From assembly GCA_041389725.1 (NCBI GenBank), contig JAWKRG010000015.1, positions 165,636 through 229,635 of the forward strand: a stretch of DNA of 64,000 nt, in the 5' to 3' direction. Made by a program: the position numbers and the translations under genes. How positions within the stretch are numbered: the stretch's first letter is position 1; each line of letters begins with the position of its first letter. The DNA is from Polyangiaceae bacterium (GTDB lineage Bacteria > Myxococcota_A > Polyangia > Polyangiales > Polyangiaceae). Under the pieces are notes generated by a model that did no database searches, had not been told where the DNA came from, and was given only the letters and a program-made list of their open reading frames with translations. Shown here piece after piece: positions 8,947 through 17,618 of the stretch.

Positions 8947-9771
8947 GTGAAGATCCTCGTCCCGCTGAAGCGGGTTGCCGATCCGGCAAACCACAACAAG
9001 GTCAAAATCTCAGGCGCGAGCGTCGATACCTCGGGTCTGGAATGGCAGATCAACCCCTTCGACCTCTACGCCCTGGAGACCGCTCTGCGTCTCACGGAGA
9101 ACGGCAAGACGCCGAAGAAGCGCGAAGGTGAAGTGATCGCCCTCACCATCGGTCCCAAGGACACCGAGACGAACCTGCGCTCCGCGCTCGCCACGGGTGC
9201 CGACCGCGCGATCCGCATCGAGGCTGCCGATGACGCCCTCGACGGCGCCCTGGTCGCCGCCGCTCTCAAGAAGGTCGTCGAAGAAGAAAAGCCCGACGTG
9301 GTCATGCTGGGCAAACAGGTCGTCGACGGCGAGAACAACATGGTCGGCCAGGCCCTGGCCGAACTGCTCGATTGGCCCATGGCCACCTTCGCCGCCACGA
9401 TCCAAGAAGAAGCCGACGGTCTGCTCGTCGAGCGCGAAGTCGACGGCGGCGTGGCCAAGGTCAAGGTGTCCCTGCCTGCGGTGGTCACCGTGGATCTGCG
9501 CATCGTCTCGCCGGGCAGCGTGCACTCGAAGCACACCGAAGCGGGCTTCAAATACGGCTACGAAGAGGTGCGATTCGCCCCCTTGCCCGCCATCATGCAG
9601 GCGAAGAAGAAGCCCCTGGCGGTCAAGAACCTCGCCGATCTGGTAGGCGACCAAAAGAGCGCCACCACCTACGTGAAATTCGAAGCCCCGCCCGCCCGCA
9701 AGGCAGGCATCAAGGTCAAGGACGTGCAGGAGCTCGTCCAGAAACTCGCCAACGAGGCGAAGGTCATCTGA
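8947..9771 (+). CDS. etfB: Electron transfer flavoprotein subunit beta
   Basis: A 274-residue EtfB. It begins with GTG at 8947, six bases after AGAAGGAGGT. The N-terminus MKILVPLKRV is that of all EtfB proteins, and the AMP-binding family signature is present in the segment VVDGENNMVGQALAELL near 118-134 with VEREVDGG at 160-167. With EtfA it forms a soluble heterodimer carrying FAD and AMP. The dimer passes electrons from acyl-CoA dehydrogenases to ETF:quinone oxidoreductase. It is the first gene of a two-gene operon, with the etfA start 18 bases after its stop. Confidence 0.95.
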   Translation: MKILVPLKRVADPANHNKVKISGASVDTSGLEWQINPFDLYALETALRLTENGKTPKKREGEVIALTIGPKDTETNLRSALATGADRAIRIEAADDALDGALVAAALKKVVEEEKPDVVMLGKQVVDGENNMVGQALAELLDWPMATFAATIQEEADGLLVEREVDGGVAKVKVSLPAVVTVDLRIVSPGSVHSKHTEAGFKYGYEEVRFAPLPAIMQAKKKPLAVKNLADLVGDQKSATTYVKFEAPPARKAGIKVKDVQELVQKLANEAKVI

Positions 9772-9789
9772 CGGACGCAGGAGCTCGAC

Positions 9790-10767
9790 ATGGCAAACGT
9801 TCTGGTAATCGCAGAGTTGACGGACGACGGCAAAGTCCGCAAGACCACCCACAGCGCCATCGCCTTCGGCAAGGCCGCCGCTGCCGGTGGCGCCTTCAGC
9901 ATCCTCGTGCTCGGCGCCACGGCGAAGGCCGCCGCTGCGGAGCTCACCGGCTTCGGCGCGGCGAAGATCTTCGCGTGTGAGGACGCATCCCTCGGCGCCT
10001 ACCTGGCCGAGCAGTTCGCCCCCACGGTGGCGGAGGTCGGCAAAGGTTTCGACGTCCTGGTCGCCACCGCGTCCAGCTTCGGCAAAGACCTGATGCCTCG
10101 CGTGGCCGCGCGCCTCGGCGCCGCCTACGCCGGTGATTGCGCCGCGGTCAGCGCGGAGGGTGGCAAGCTCACCTTCAAGCGTCCGATGTTCGCGGGCAAC
10201 GTCTTCGGCTTCTGTCAGCTGTCCACCGCCAAGCAGGTCGCCACTTGCCGTCAAAGCGAAGTGGATCCGGCCGAGCCCAGCGGCGGCGCGTCCCCCGTCG
10301 AAGCAGTGGCCAAGGTCGCCCCCGGGGCCGGCGCGGCGCGCATTCAGCACCTTGGCGTCGCCACGGTGAAGAGCGAGCGCCCCGAACTCACCGAGGCTTC
10401 CGTGGTCGTCTCCGGCGGTCGCGCCATCAAGGAGAAGTTCTTCGACATCATGGAGCCCCTGGCCGACACCCTTGGTGCCGCCATCGGCGCCAGCCGCGCG
10501 GCGTGCGACGCGGGCTACTGCCCCGGCGACTACCAGGTCGGCCAGACCGGCAAGATCGTCGCGCCGTCGCTCTACATCGCCATCGGCATCTCCGGCGCCA
10601 TTCAGCACATCGCCGGCATGAAGGGCTCGAAGACGATCGTGGCCATCAACAAGGATCCGGAAGCTCCCATCTTCCAGATCGCCGACTACGGTCTGGTCTC
10701 GGACTTGTTCCAGTCCGTGCCCGCTCTGGTCGAAGAGCTGAAGAAGCACCAAGCCACCAAGGGCTGA
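9790..10767 (+). CDS. etfA: Electron transfer flavoprotein subunit alpha
   Basis: A 325-residue EtfA. The N-terminal half carries the ETF alpha/beta-like domain. The C-terminal FAD-binding domain contains SGGRAIKEKFF near 216, GASRAACDAGYCPGDYQVGQ near 235, and IGISGAIQHIAGMKGS near 270, the conserved segments holding FAD. It partners with EtfB directly upstream. Transcription probably ends at the hairpin 22 bases past the stop. Confidence 0.95.
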   Translation: MANVLVIAELTDDGKVRKTTHSAIAFGKAAAAGGAFSILVLGATAKAAAAELTGFGAAKIFACEDASLGAYLAEQFAPTVAEVGKGFDVLVATASSFGKDLMPRVAARLGAAYAGDCAAVSAEGGKLTFKRPMFAGNVFGFCQLSTAKQVATCRQSEVDPAEPSGGASPVEAVAKVAPGAGAARIQHLGVATVKSERPELTEASVVVSGGRAIKEKFFDIMEPLADTLGAAIGASRAACDAGYCPGDYQVGQTGKIVAPSLYIAIGISGAIQHIAGMKGSKTIVAINKDPEAPIFQIADYGLVSDLFQSVPALVEELKKHQATKG

Positions 10768-10788
10768 CCCGCTTCTCGAGGCAACCGC

Positions 10789-10821
10789 GAAGGCGGCGTT
10801 CCCCCCGGGATCGCCGCCTTC
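10789..10821 (+). terminator. Rho-independent-type hairpin after etfA
   Basis: A 10-base perfect stem, GAAGGCGGCG (10789-10798) with CGCCGCCTTC (10812-10821), and a 13-base loop, followed by a moderately T-rich run (GTTCATTTC). It starts 22 bases after the etfA stop. The weak T tract lowers certainty. Confidence 0.65.
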
Positions 10822-11058
10822 GTTCATTTCATCCGGCGCGTCGTCACCACGAAGGCTCATGCCACCGTCTTGCGCTGTGCGCGCCGCCACGCCTCGCGAC
10901 ACCGCCTTGCGCTGGGCGCGCCGCCTCGCGGCGCCGCCGTGGCCTCGTGCAAACCCGTTGGACACGGCGTCGCGAATCACAACCTAGCGGAACCTTTGCA
11001 TTCCCTGTCGCCGGGAATCCGGATGCCCTCTCGACGCGTCGGCAGTTACGCTTGTGGA

Positions 11059-12924
11059 ATGCGGGACGTATTTTCTCTCTTCGTGCTGGTCGGACTGGCG
11101 GCAGGTTGTTCCGCTTCCCAGGGGGGAGGCGCGGCGGGCGGCTCGAGCAGCGGTGGCAGCGGCGCAAACGGCGGCGGAGGCGGCGGAGGCGGCAGCGACG
11201 CGGCGATCTGCGGGCTATGCACTGCGTCCAGCTACACACCTTGTGTCAACGGCGCCCCCGGCGCTCCGGTGCAGTGCGAAGGGCCGTGCGTGCCCGACTT
11301 GGGCTGCCTCGCCTGCGCACCCGGGGAGACGCTCTGCGTAGGCAACGAAGTGCATCGCTGCACGGCCGACGGCCAGGCCGGCGAGTTGGTCGAAGCTTGC
11401 GACGTCGCCGCGGGCAAGCTCTGCGGCGGCGGCAAGTGCCGCACCGCCTGCGAGCTAGCGGCTGGGGCCCCCTCCAACGTGGGCTGCGAGTTCTGGGCCG
11501 TGGATCTCGACAACATCGACTACGGCCAGTACGACCCAGCCAGCGCGCCCTGGGGCGTCGTGCTCTCGAACGCCGGGGACGCACAGGCGAACGTCACCAT
11601 CGAGATCAACGAGGCGCCGGTCGGGCAACCCCTGTCGCTGAAGGTGGTGGCGCAGGCGAGCATCGGCGCAGGATCCCTCGAGAAGGTCGTGCTCCCCACA
11701 CGGGAACTGGACTGCGGAACGAAGCCCAACGACTACGCCTCGCCCGGCACCTGCCTTTCCTCCAACGCCTTCCGCATCACCTCGAGCGCGCCCATCGTCG
11801 TGTACCAGTTCAATCTGTTCGAGAACTCGTACTCGAACGACGCTTCACTCCTGCTGCCGACGAGCGCACTCGGCAAATGGCACCGCATCATCAACTGGCA
11901 GGCGGGCCATCCGGCACTCAAGCTGTGGCCGGGCACCAACGAACCTCTGCTCGATCGATCCTACGTGACAATCGTGGGAACCGAAGCCGGCACTTCCGTG
12001 AAGGTGCGGCCCAGCTGGAGGATCAAGGGCAATCCACCCGTCGCACTCACTCAACCCGGCGGAGAAATCGCGGTCACGCTCGGCCCTTTCGACGTACTCA
12101 ACCTCGAGACCGATGACGCCACCGAGTCCGAGGTGACCCTCGCCGACCTGTCCGGCTCCGTCGTGGAGTCCGACAAGCCCGTTGCCGTGTTCAGCGGGGT
12201 CGAGCAGACGGGGGCGCCCATCTTTCTCGATCCAGCTTTCTTCCCGCCGGGCTCGACCTCGACACTGCAGTGCTGCAACGACCACCTCGAGGAGCAGATC
12301 TTTCCCGTCGAGTCCGTGGGGACGAAGTACGTCATCGCACGGAGCCCCGTGCGCTCGACCACTTCCTGGCGGGAGCCCGACATCCTGCGCTTCGTGGGCG
12401 TCGCCGAGACCGCACACGTGACGACCACGCTGCCCGCGCCCCACGACAAGTTCATTCTCGAGCCGGGTCAAGTCGTCACGACCTGGACCAAAGACGACAT
12501 CACGGTCAGCGCCGACAAACCCGTGACCGTCGGTCAGATCCTGATCTCCGGCGGCTACACTGGCGCCACTGCCCTCGGCGATCCCGCGCTGACGGTGTTT
12601 CCGCCCGTCTCGCAGTACAAGACGGACTACGTCATTCTCACGCCGGGCTCTTGGAAGCAGAACTGGACGGTGATCACGGCGGAGGTCGGGAGCCAGGTGT
12701 TGCTCGACGGAGCGCCGACGGACGCTTGCGCGAAGGAACCCGCGATCAACCTCGACGGAACGACCTACGAATCCCGTCGCTGCCCACTGATGGAGGGCGT
12801 GCATCGCCTCAACGGGGATCGGCCCTTCGGCATCGTGATGTACGGCTACGGCAGTGCCGGTTCCTACGCGCTGGTCGGCGGGTCGGGCGTCAAGAAGATC
12901 TACGATCCCCCGCCCGTGCGCTGA
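11059..12924 (+). CDS. IgGFc-binding-like surface lipoprotein
   Basis: A 621-residue protein if started at the ATG at 11059, giving the signal MRDVFSLFVLVGLAAGC with lipid Cys17. The upstream start at 10870 would precede the signal and is rejected. A Gly/Ser linker (about 20-55) leads to a Cys-rich segment (55-135) with CXXC patterns such as CLACAPGETLC and GKLCGGGKC. From about 140 on is an IgGFc-binding-protein N-terminal-like region, recognisable by VYQFNLFENSYSNDASLLLP, then GKWHRIINW and repeated beta-rich segments with SADKPVTVGQIL. These proteins are abundant in myxobacteria; a role in adhesion or the cell surface is assumed by family, not proven. It appears monocistronic. Confidence 0.75.
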   Translation: MRDVFSLFVLVGLAAGCSASQGGGAAGGSSSGGSGANGGGGGGGGSDAAICGLCTASSYTPCVNGAPGAPVQCEGPCVPDLGCLACAPGETLCVGNEVHRCTADGQAGELVEACDVAAGKLCGGGKCRTACELAAGAPSNVGCEFWAVDLDNIDYGQYDPASAPWGVVLSNAGDAQANVTIEINEAPVGQPLSLKVVAQASIGAGSLEKVVLPTRELDCGTKPNDYASPGTCLSSNAFRITSSAPIVVYQFNLFENSYSNDASLLLPTSALGKWHRIINWQAGHPALKLWPGTNEPLLDRSYVTIVGTEAGTSVKVRPSWRIKGNPPVALTQPGGEIAVTLGPFDVLNLETDDATESEVTLADLSGSVVESDKPVAVFSGVEQTGAPIFLDPAFFPPGSTSTLQCCNDHLEEQIFPVESVGTKYVIARSPVRSTTSWREPDILRFVGVAETAHVTTTLPAPHDKFILEPGQVVTTWTKDDITVSADKPVTVGQILISGGYTGATALGDPALTVFPPVSQYKTDYVILTPGSWKQNWTVITAEVGSQVLLDGAPTDACAKEPAINLDGTTYESRRCPLMEGVHRLNGDRPFGIVMYGYGSAGSYALVGGSGVKKIYDPPPVR

Positions 12925-12942
12925 TCGTCTACCCTCGCGGGC

Positions 12943-13803
12943 ATGCGCGAAGGCCGCCGTAGCTCCACCAGCGATTGGGTTGCGGCGCTCCGCGCGCTTT
13001 ACACGCCGGGTCCTACGGGGCTGCCCTCGGTCGGCGACGAAGCCGCTCGCTCACTCTTGCCGACGCCGCTGCGCTTGGCCGTCAGCGCAGCGCACGCCCA
13101 TCCCCTCGTTACGCGCGCCACGCACGCACTCCTTGGCCACGCGTCCTTGGGACTCTCCATCGGCGTGCCGCTGCGCACCCTCGTCATCGACGACTTCGTG
13201 CGCGAGTCGGCCACTCACGTGCGCCAGCTCGTGATCGTCGGCGCGGGTCTCGATGCGCGCGCGTATCGCATGGACGAGCTGGCGCAGCTTCGCGTCTTCG
13301 AACTCGACCACCCCGCCACCCAAGCCTTCAAGCGCGAGCGCACGCGCGCGCTGTCTTCGCGCGCACGCGAGCTGACCCTCGCCGCCATCGACTTCGAGCG
13401 ACAGTCCCTCGACGCCGTGCTGCGCCACCACGACTTCGACGCAAACGCGCCCAGCCTGTGGATCTGGGAAGGCGTCACCATGTACCTCGACCCCGCCGCC
13501 GTCGACGCAACCCTCGAAGCCATCGCTCGCGTCAGCGCGCCCGGCAGTCGACTCGCCGTCACCTACTTGCCGCGAAACTTCTCGGACCCGGTCTCCCGCC
13601 GCCTGAGTCGCCTCGGCGCGCGCGTCATCGGCGAGGCCGTGCGCGCCAGCTACGAGCCCGAGGAGTTCGGCTCCTTGCTGCTGCGGCATGGCTTCCGCGT
13701 GCTCACCGACGACACCACCGAAGACTGGGCCAGCCGCTGGCCCGCGTCCCAGCGCCACCGCGTCCGCAATTGGGAGCGCCTGGCGCGAGCCGAGCGGGTC
13801 TAG
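12943..13803 (+). CDS. SAM-dependent methyltransferase, LCM/TIGR00027 type
   Basis: A 286-residue class I methyltransferase of the leucine-carboxyl-methyltransferase-like group (PF04072, TIGR00027). The SAM-binding core is visible as QLVIVGAGLDARAYRM near residues 91-106, RVFELDHPATQAFKRER near 112-128, and LWIWEGVTMYLDPAAVD near 173-189. The natural substrate of most members is unknown; several act on small molecules. It starts 18 bases after the preceding lipoprotein stop but is probably functionally independent. Confidence 0.8.
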   Translation: MREGRRSSTSDWVAALRALYTPGPTGLPSVGDEAARSLLPTPLRLAVSAAHAHPLVTRATHALLGHASLGLSIGVPLRTLVIDDFVRESATHVRQLVIVGAGLDARAYRMDELAQLRVFELDHPATQAFKRERTRALSSRARELTLAAIDFERQSLDAVLRHHDFDANAPSLWIWEGVTMYLDPAAVDATLEAIARVSAPGSRLAVTYLPRNFSDPVSRRLSRLGARVIGEAVRASYEPEEFGSLLLRHGFRVLTDDTTEDWASRWPASQRHRVRNWERLARAERV

Positions 13804-13915
13804 GGTCTCAACCCGCTGCGCCCCGCCCCGTCGCCTCCCGCGCTTCGACACGCGCTCCCGCGCCGCGGCCCGCGCCATCGCCCGGCGAGGGCGGCATCGC
13901 ACGTCGGGCCGCGCG

Positions 13916-14117
13916 TCAATCGGGTCGGCTGCGGATGGCTGCCACGAAGTTCAACAGGTCGGACAGATGGTTTTCCAGCACGTCACGCAGAATGTCCGTG
14001 ACGCTACGTCGAGCACGGCTTGTATGGCGATTCGTCCGGGCGCGCCAAGCGTCGCAGCTCGGCCACGTACGTCTCCACCAGCGCGAGCTTCTTGGCGACG
14101 AGCTCTGCGTCCGTCAC
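13916..14117 (-). pseudogene. hepT: Decayed HepT (HEPN/DUF86) toxin gene
   Basis: Immediately after mntA, with an overlapping GTGA junction (GTG 14117-14115, mntA stop 14116-14114), the sequence starts like a HEPN/DUF86 toxin: VTDAELVAKKLALVETYVAELRRLA. The frame then breaks. A second frame gives AIQAVLDVAS, the conserved central helix of HepT, and a third gives DILRDVLENHLSDLLNFVAAI, matching the HepT C-terminal helix. The Rx4-6H ribonuclease motif region cannot be reconstructed. At about 67 codons in total the gene is much shorter than the usual 110-140 residues, so there is at least one deletion plus one or more frameshifts. Confidence 0.6.
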
Positions 14118-14551
14118 GAAACGTCTCGCGCGCGCCGATACTCCTTCAAGATCGGCAGCAAGTCGAAGTACTCGGCCCGGCGCCGTGTCTCCACGGCCAC
14201 TCGCTTCGAAGGATCGCTCTCGTGCACCAAGATCCCGTCGGACAAGATTCGATGGACGAGGTCTACTGGAGCCGTCTCTAGGTCTACGATCTCCACCGGC
14301 CGTTCGAACAAGCGCTCGAGAGCGCCGGCCACCTCTGCGTGCAGGCGCGCGACCGGCGGCGTCGGCTGCGCATGGCAAACGACCGCCAGATCGATGTCGC
14401 TGCCCGCTTTGTCGTCGCCCCTCGCCGTGCTCCCGAACAGATACACCGCGGCAAAGTCGCCGCCGGCGCCCGCGAAGTACTGGCTCAGCCGCGCCGCCAC
14501 GCCGTCGGGGCCGGCGCCGTGGCCTGCTTGGTCGATGGCGGAAGCGGTCAT
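14114..14551 (-). CDS. mntA: MntA-type antitoxin nucleotidyltransferase
   Basis: A 145-residue minimal nucleotidyltransferase. The signature G40-S41 in LFGSTARGDDKAGSDIDLAV with Asp52 and Asp54 gives the complete GSx10DxD metal and ATP site, and the third acidic strand is VEIVDLETAP. Intact MntA proteins inactivate a partner HepT ribonuclease by adding AMP residues to a tyrosine. The start ATG at 14551 sits just after a TATACT box; upstream in-frame starts run into the tRNA gene and are rejected. Its partner toxin directly downstream is broken, so the antitoxin is orphaned. Confidence 0.75.
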   Translation of the reverse strand: MTASAIDQAGHGAGPDGVAARLSQYFAGAGGDFAAVYLFGSTARGDDKAGSDIDLAVVCHAQPTPPVARLHAEVAGALERLFERPVEIVDLETAPVDLVHRILSDGILVHESDPSKRVAVETRRRAEYFDLLPILKEYRRARDVS

Positions 14552-14687
14552 CCACGCCCAGTATAGCGCCTCCCGGCGGCCCCCCACGCGCCAGCGCCTC
14601 CGCACCAAAATGCCGTACCCAGCGCTGGTGCCTTGACAAGTCCGCCCAAAACCTTCATCGTCCCGCGCCCACAAACACCAAACATAT

Positions 14688-14761
14688 CGGGGCGTAGCGC
14701 AGTTTGGCAGCGCGCACGGTTCGGGTCCGTGAGGTCGGCAGTTCGAATCTGCCCGCCCCGA
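14688..14761 (+). tRNA. tRNA-Pro(CGG)
   Basis: A complete cloverleaf: acceptor CGGGGCG (14688-14694) pairs with CGCCCCG (14754-14760), with discriminator A at 14761. The anticodon stem CACGG/CCGTG encloses the loop TTCGGGT, giving anticodon CGG. The T arm is GGCAG-TTCGAAT-CTGCC. CCA is not encoded. The integrase gene ends 68 bases downstream pointing towards it, so this tRNA is the likely attachment site of the island to its right. Confidence 0.93.
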
Positions 14762-14829
14762 CAAATCCCGAGTTAAACGTCGGAGAGCACGGAAGAAGTT
14801 CCGGCGACGGTTAGCTCGTTACCACTCTG

Positions 14830-15948
14830 TTACCGGTCGGTGCCGGTGCGCGCCGGTGGCCGGAGGCGACCAACGGCGTCGTGCAGATCCTGCCGCGTCG
14901 CGTGGGCGTAGAGCTGGGTGGTCTTCACGCCCGAGTGGCCCAGCAGGACCCGCGCTGCCTCCAGGCTGGCACCGCGGCGCAGCAGCTCGCTGCAGAAGAA
15001 GTGGCGCAGGGAGTGGGAGCCCCAGTCCCGTAGCCCGGCTTTCTTCTGCAACGCCTTCAGCCGCGCCAACACCGTCTGCCGCTTGATCACGCTGCCCTCC
15101 TCGTCCACCACCACGAAGGCGGTGGCTGGCCGGCCGCGGATCGCCTGCCGCAGCAACTCCACGAGCTCCGGGATCAGCGGCACGACCCGCTCGGCGCCGC
15201 CCTTGGGCGGGACGAGGGTGTCGTCGCTGAAGGTCCGGCGCACGAAGAGCAGCCGCTGCTCGAGGTCGAGATCGCCCACTTGCAGCGCCCTCACCTCCCC
15301 TTGCCGGAGGCCCGCCAAGGATTGGAGCGCGACGGCCAGCCGCAGCCAGCCCGGCGCCCCATCGAGCAGCGCCGCCACGTGCCCTTGATCCGGCGCCGCC
15401 GGGAGCTTCTTGGGCATGGCAAAGCTCGGGAGCTTGGGCATGTCGGAGAGCTCGCCGGCTTGCACCGCCGCCCGGAGCACGCTCTTGAGCAAGTTGACGT
15501 GCCCGCGCGGCTGGATGCCCCGCCGCTTCCCTCGAAGCGGTCTCACCCGCGGGCGAGCCCGAAGCTCGTTGGCGAAGGCGAGCACGACCTTGTAGTGGAT
15601 TTGGTCGAGCCTGAGCTTGCCGAAGGCCGCGAGCAGCCCGGTCTGGAACAGGCCTTCGTACCGGCTCCGCGTCCCCGGCCGAAGCTGGGGCATGAACAAG
15701 GGCCGGTAGGTCGTCTCCACGAAGCTCGCTAAGGTCGGCGCTTCCTTGGTCGACGCGAAGGGCGACCCCGTCCGCGCCGCCAGCTCCATCAGCCGCTGCG
15801 CCTCGGCGCGAGCCGCCGTCATGGTTTGGACGCTCGCGTCGCGGCGAAAGCGCTGTCGCTTGCCGTGTTCGTCGAGATAGAAAAAGTCAATGACCAGGCG
15901 GGTGGTGTCCCCGCGTTTCACCTGCCGAATGGGCGATCGACGTCTCAT
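14830..15948 (-). CDS. Tyrosine recombinase/integrase of the island
   Basis: A 372-residue phage-type integrase. The N-terminal SAM-like core-binding domain (about 60-175) is followed by the catalytic domain with Arg214 in LAGLRQGEVRAL, the RHFF box (Arg315, His316) in SHSLRHFFCSELL, His338 in LLGHSGVKTTQLYAHA, and the nucleophile Tyr347, so all catalytic residues are present. ATG at 15948 follows GAGGT. Adjacent to tRNA-Pro and followed upstream by an excisionase-like gene, it is the integration module of a genomic island. The insertion site is presumably the tRNA 3' end. The matching right-hand att repeat was not found in the window. Confidence 0.9.
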   Translation of the reverse strand: MRRRSPIRQVKRGDTTRLVIDFFYLDEHGKRQRFRRDASVQTMTAARAEAQRLMELAARTGSPFASTKEAPTLASFVETTYRPLFMPQLRPGTRSRYEGLFQTGLLAAFGKLRLDQIHYKVVLAFANELRARPRVRPLRGKRRGIQPRGHVNLLKSVLRAAVQAGELSDMPKLPSFAMPKKLPAAPDQGHVAALLDGAPGWLRLAVALQSLAGLRQGEVRALQVGDLDLEQRLLFVRRTFSDDTLVPPKGGAERVVPLIPELVELLRQAIRGRPATAFVVVDEEGSVIKRQTVLARLKALQKKAGLRDWGSHSLRHFFCSELLRRGASLEAARVLLGHSGVKTTQLYAHATRQDLHDAVGRLRPPARTGTDR

Positions 15949-16002
15949 GAGAACCTCACGAGCGGCCGACCACGCGCGACAGGGTGAAACGTAGCATGGG
16001 TC

Positions 16003-16242
16003 TCAGTTCCGCCAGGGCGCGAGAAGCTCTGCGGGAACCAAGAACACCCAGCGCCCGCCGCGTTTGCGGGCCACGATCCCGAGGTCCAAGTGAGCGACGA
16101 GCTCTCCGCTTTCGTCCCGAAAGGCCGCGCGCTCGCAGCGGCGGCGCAGGGCGTCGGGGGTGATGCCGAGCATCTGGGCGACTTCGGCCGTGGTGTGGGC
16201 GATGCGGGGGGTGGGGTTGAATGGTGGAACCGTGACGTGCAT
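16003..16242 (-). CDS. MerR/AlpA-like DNA-binding protein (putative excisionase)
   Basis: A 79-residue protein with a helix-turn-helix of the excisionase type: IAHTTAEVAQMLGITPDALR at about 14-33, followed by WVFLVPAELLAPW, the wing/strand that usually ends such domains. The start ATG at 16242 follows GGAGG at a distance of 5. It lies 54 bases upstream of the integrase in the same orientation, the usual place for a recombination directionality factor. It could instead regulate the integrase operon. Confidence 0.6.
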   Translation of the reverse strand: MHVTVPPFNPTPRIAHTTAEVAQMLGITPDALRRRCERAAFRDESGELVAHLDLGIVARKRGGRWVFLVPAELLAPWRN

Positions 16243-16343
16243 TGAATCCTCCGCCGCGATGGCCCGCGGCGACGTTCAATGTGACGACTCGACGCGTGCT
16301 TGGCGACCGGATTCCACGACGGGCGCGGCAAGAACGTGCGCGC

Positions 16344-17186
16344 TCAAGCCCCCGAAGTACGCGTCTTGGCGTGTGCCCGCTTGCTGCGAGACCGCGCAGT
16401 TCGACCCGCGCCCGACGCGCCGCCGGATCCGAACACACGACTAAGATGCTTGTGCTCGGACTTTCGCCACTCCTGCCACTGCCCTTCCAGCGCCTTCGCT
16501 GTCACCGGCCCCAGCCCAATGTCATTGAACAGCTTCGCGAAGAACTGCCACTTGTGCGGAGCCTTCTTGCTCCGCCGATGCCCGCCCTTTCGACGCCACT
16601 CGCGAGTCGCGGCGTCCAGCTGCTCGTCCGAAAGCCGACGTGCCTCGACGGGGTACGCGCGCGAGTATGTGACACGGATCGCGTCGGCACGGCTGAACTT
16701 CTCTTGTTGCACCGAGGCGTGAAAATCCCCGCGAAGAGGACCGGTCGCGAACATCTCGATGAGCGAATCCAGCGGTGTCGCCGGACCCCGACCATCGAGC
16801 TTTTCGCGAGCAAGTCGCGTGAACGCATGCACCACAGCGCTGCCAGCATCGACCTGATCGATGCACTGGAGCAGGAAGACGCGGGCGTGGCGCTTCCGAC
16901 TCCAGCCGCGGGTAAATGCGCGCCAGTAGCGCTCGGCCGCCTCCAGAACGCCCGGCTCCGCCTGTGGGTGCTCCGCGAGCAGCATCGCACCCCCCGCATC
17001 GAGGGCAACGACGAGGAGCCGCAAGGTTGCGAGGTCCAGCTCCGTGAGCCCCTCGGCGGCATCCGCCCCATCGTGTGCTGCGCCAGTCATTGCGCCTGAG
17101 TCTCCGGCCTGCGGCTCGACGCCGCAACCCGACGGGACCTCATTTCCGAATCCCTCCAGTCGAGCTCCATTGTTTCGTTTCTCCAT
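16344..17186 (-). CDS. Island hypothetical protein
   Basis: A 280-residue protein, second gene of a two-gene unit (the stop of the gene before it is 3 bases upstream, and its AGGAGG lies within that gene). No family recognised. The N-terminal 45 residues are low in order. Residues 45-190 are mainly helical, with LDLATLRLLVVALDAGGAML and VFLLQCIDQVDAGSAVVHAF. The C-terminal 80 residues are strongly basic (GGHRRSKKAPHKWQFFAKLF and a tail rich in Arg/Lys/Ser), which suggests contact with nucleic acid. A role in maintenance or transfer of the island is possible but not shown. Confidence 0.6.
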   Translation of the reverse strand: MEKRNNGARLEGFGNEVPSGCGVEPQAGDSGAMTGAAHDGADAAEGLTELDLATLRLLVVALDAGGAMLLAEHPQAEPGVLEAAERYWRAFTRGWSRKRHARVFLLQCIDQVDAGSAVVHAFTRLAREKLDGRGPATPLDSLIEMFATGPLRGDFHASVQQEKFSRADAIRVTYSRAYPVEARRLSDEQLDAATREWRRKGGHRRSKKAPHKWQFFAKLFNDIGLGPVTAKALEGQWQEWRKSEHKHLSRVFGSGGASGAGRTARSRSKRAHAKTRTSGA

Positions 17187-17189
17187 GTC

Positions 17190-17618
17190 TTACACGCCTC
17201 CTGTCGGATCGAAGGGGGCCCACGGCCACCAACCGCCAAACCCGTTCGGGCACCACCATCCCCAGAGTCCATCGAACCAGAGCAGCCCGCCGGGCGCAGT
17301 TGGGGCCGCCACCCAGCCGGCCGAAGGAATGCGCGCGGACGCAAGAACAGAGCTCGGGGCTCGAGTCGGCTCCTCGGGTTGCTTCCCGCCCAGAAATGCG
17401 TGTCCCCGTTCGCTCACGCGGTAGCGGTCACCTGAACGCTCCACGAAGCCGCGCGACCGCAGCCTCCCGAGGATGCCCGCGGCGGAAGCCACGATCTTTC
17501 GCGACCGCTTCCACGCCTTCGAACTCGCGTACGCCGCCTCGGCGAACTCGGCCGCGGTGCACGGTTCGCCGAAGGCAAGGAGCACGCTCAGCAGGCGACG
17601 GATCGTGGCGGGCTTCAT
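17190..17618 (-). CDS. Winged-helix-like protein with Trp/Gly-rich tail
   Basis: A 142-residue protein. Residues 1-75 read as a winged helix (MKPATIRRLLSVLLAFGE, then AAGILGRLRSRGFVERSGD and YRVSERGHAFLGG), as in small transcriptional or replication initiators. The C-terminal 35 residues are very unusual, with seven tryptophans among Gly and Pro (FDGLWGWWCPNGFGGWW). No known family was recognised. It is first in a unit with the basic protein downstream. Confidence 0.55.
   Translation of the reverse strand: MKPATIRRLLSVLLAFGEPCTAAEFAEAAYASSKAWKRSRKIVASAAGILGRLRSRGFVERSGDRYRVSERGHAFLGGKQPEEPTRAPSSVLASARIPSAGWVAAPTAPGGLLWFDGLWGWWCPNGFGGWWPWAPFDPTGGV

Noticed and set aside
6038..8989. One 983-codon open frame covering nadB and patatin on the minus strand
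   Set aside because: Only its last 354 codons look like protein; the rest is a shadow of nadB in another frame.
9010..10980. 656-codon antisense frame opposite etfBA
   Set aside because: High-GC shadow of two certain genes, with no ribosome site or family resemblance.
14004..14639. 211-codon minus-strand frame containing the HepT start
   Set aside because: Its N-terminal part is a shadow of mntA; only the last 38 codons are HepT-like, so it is described as a decayed hepT.
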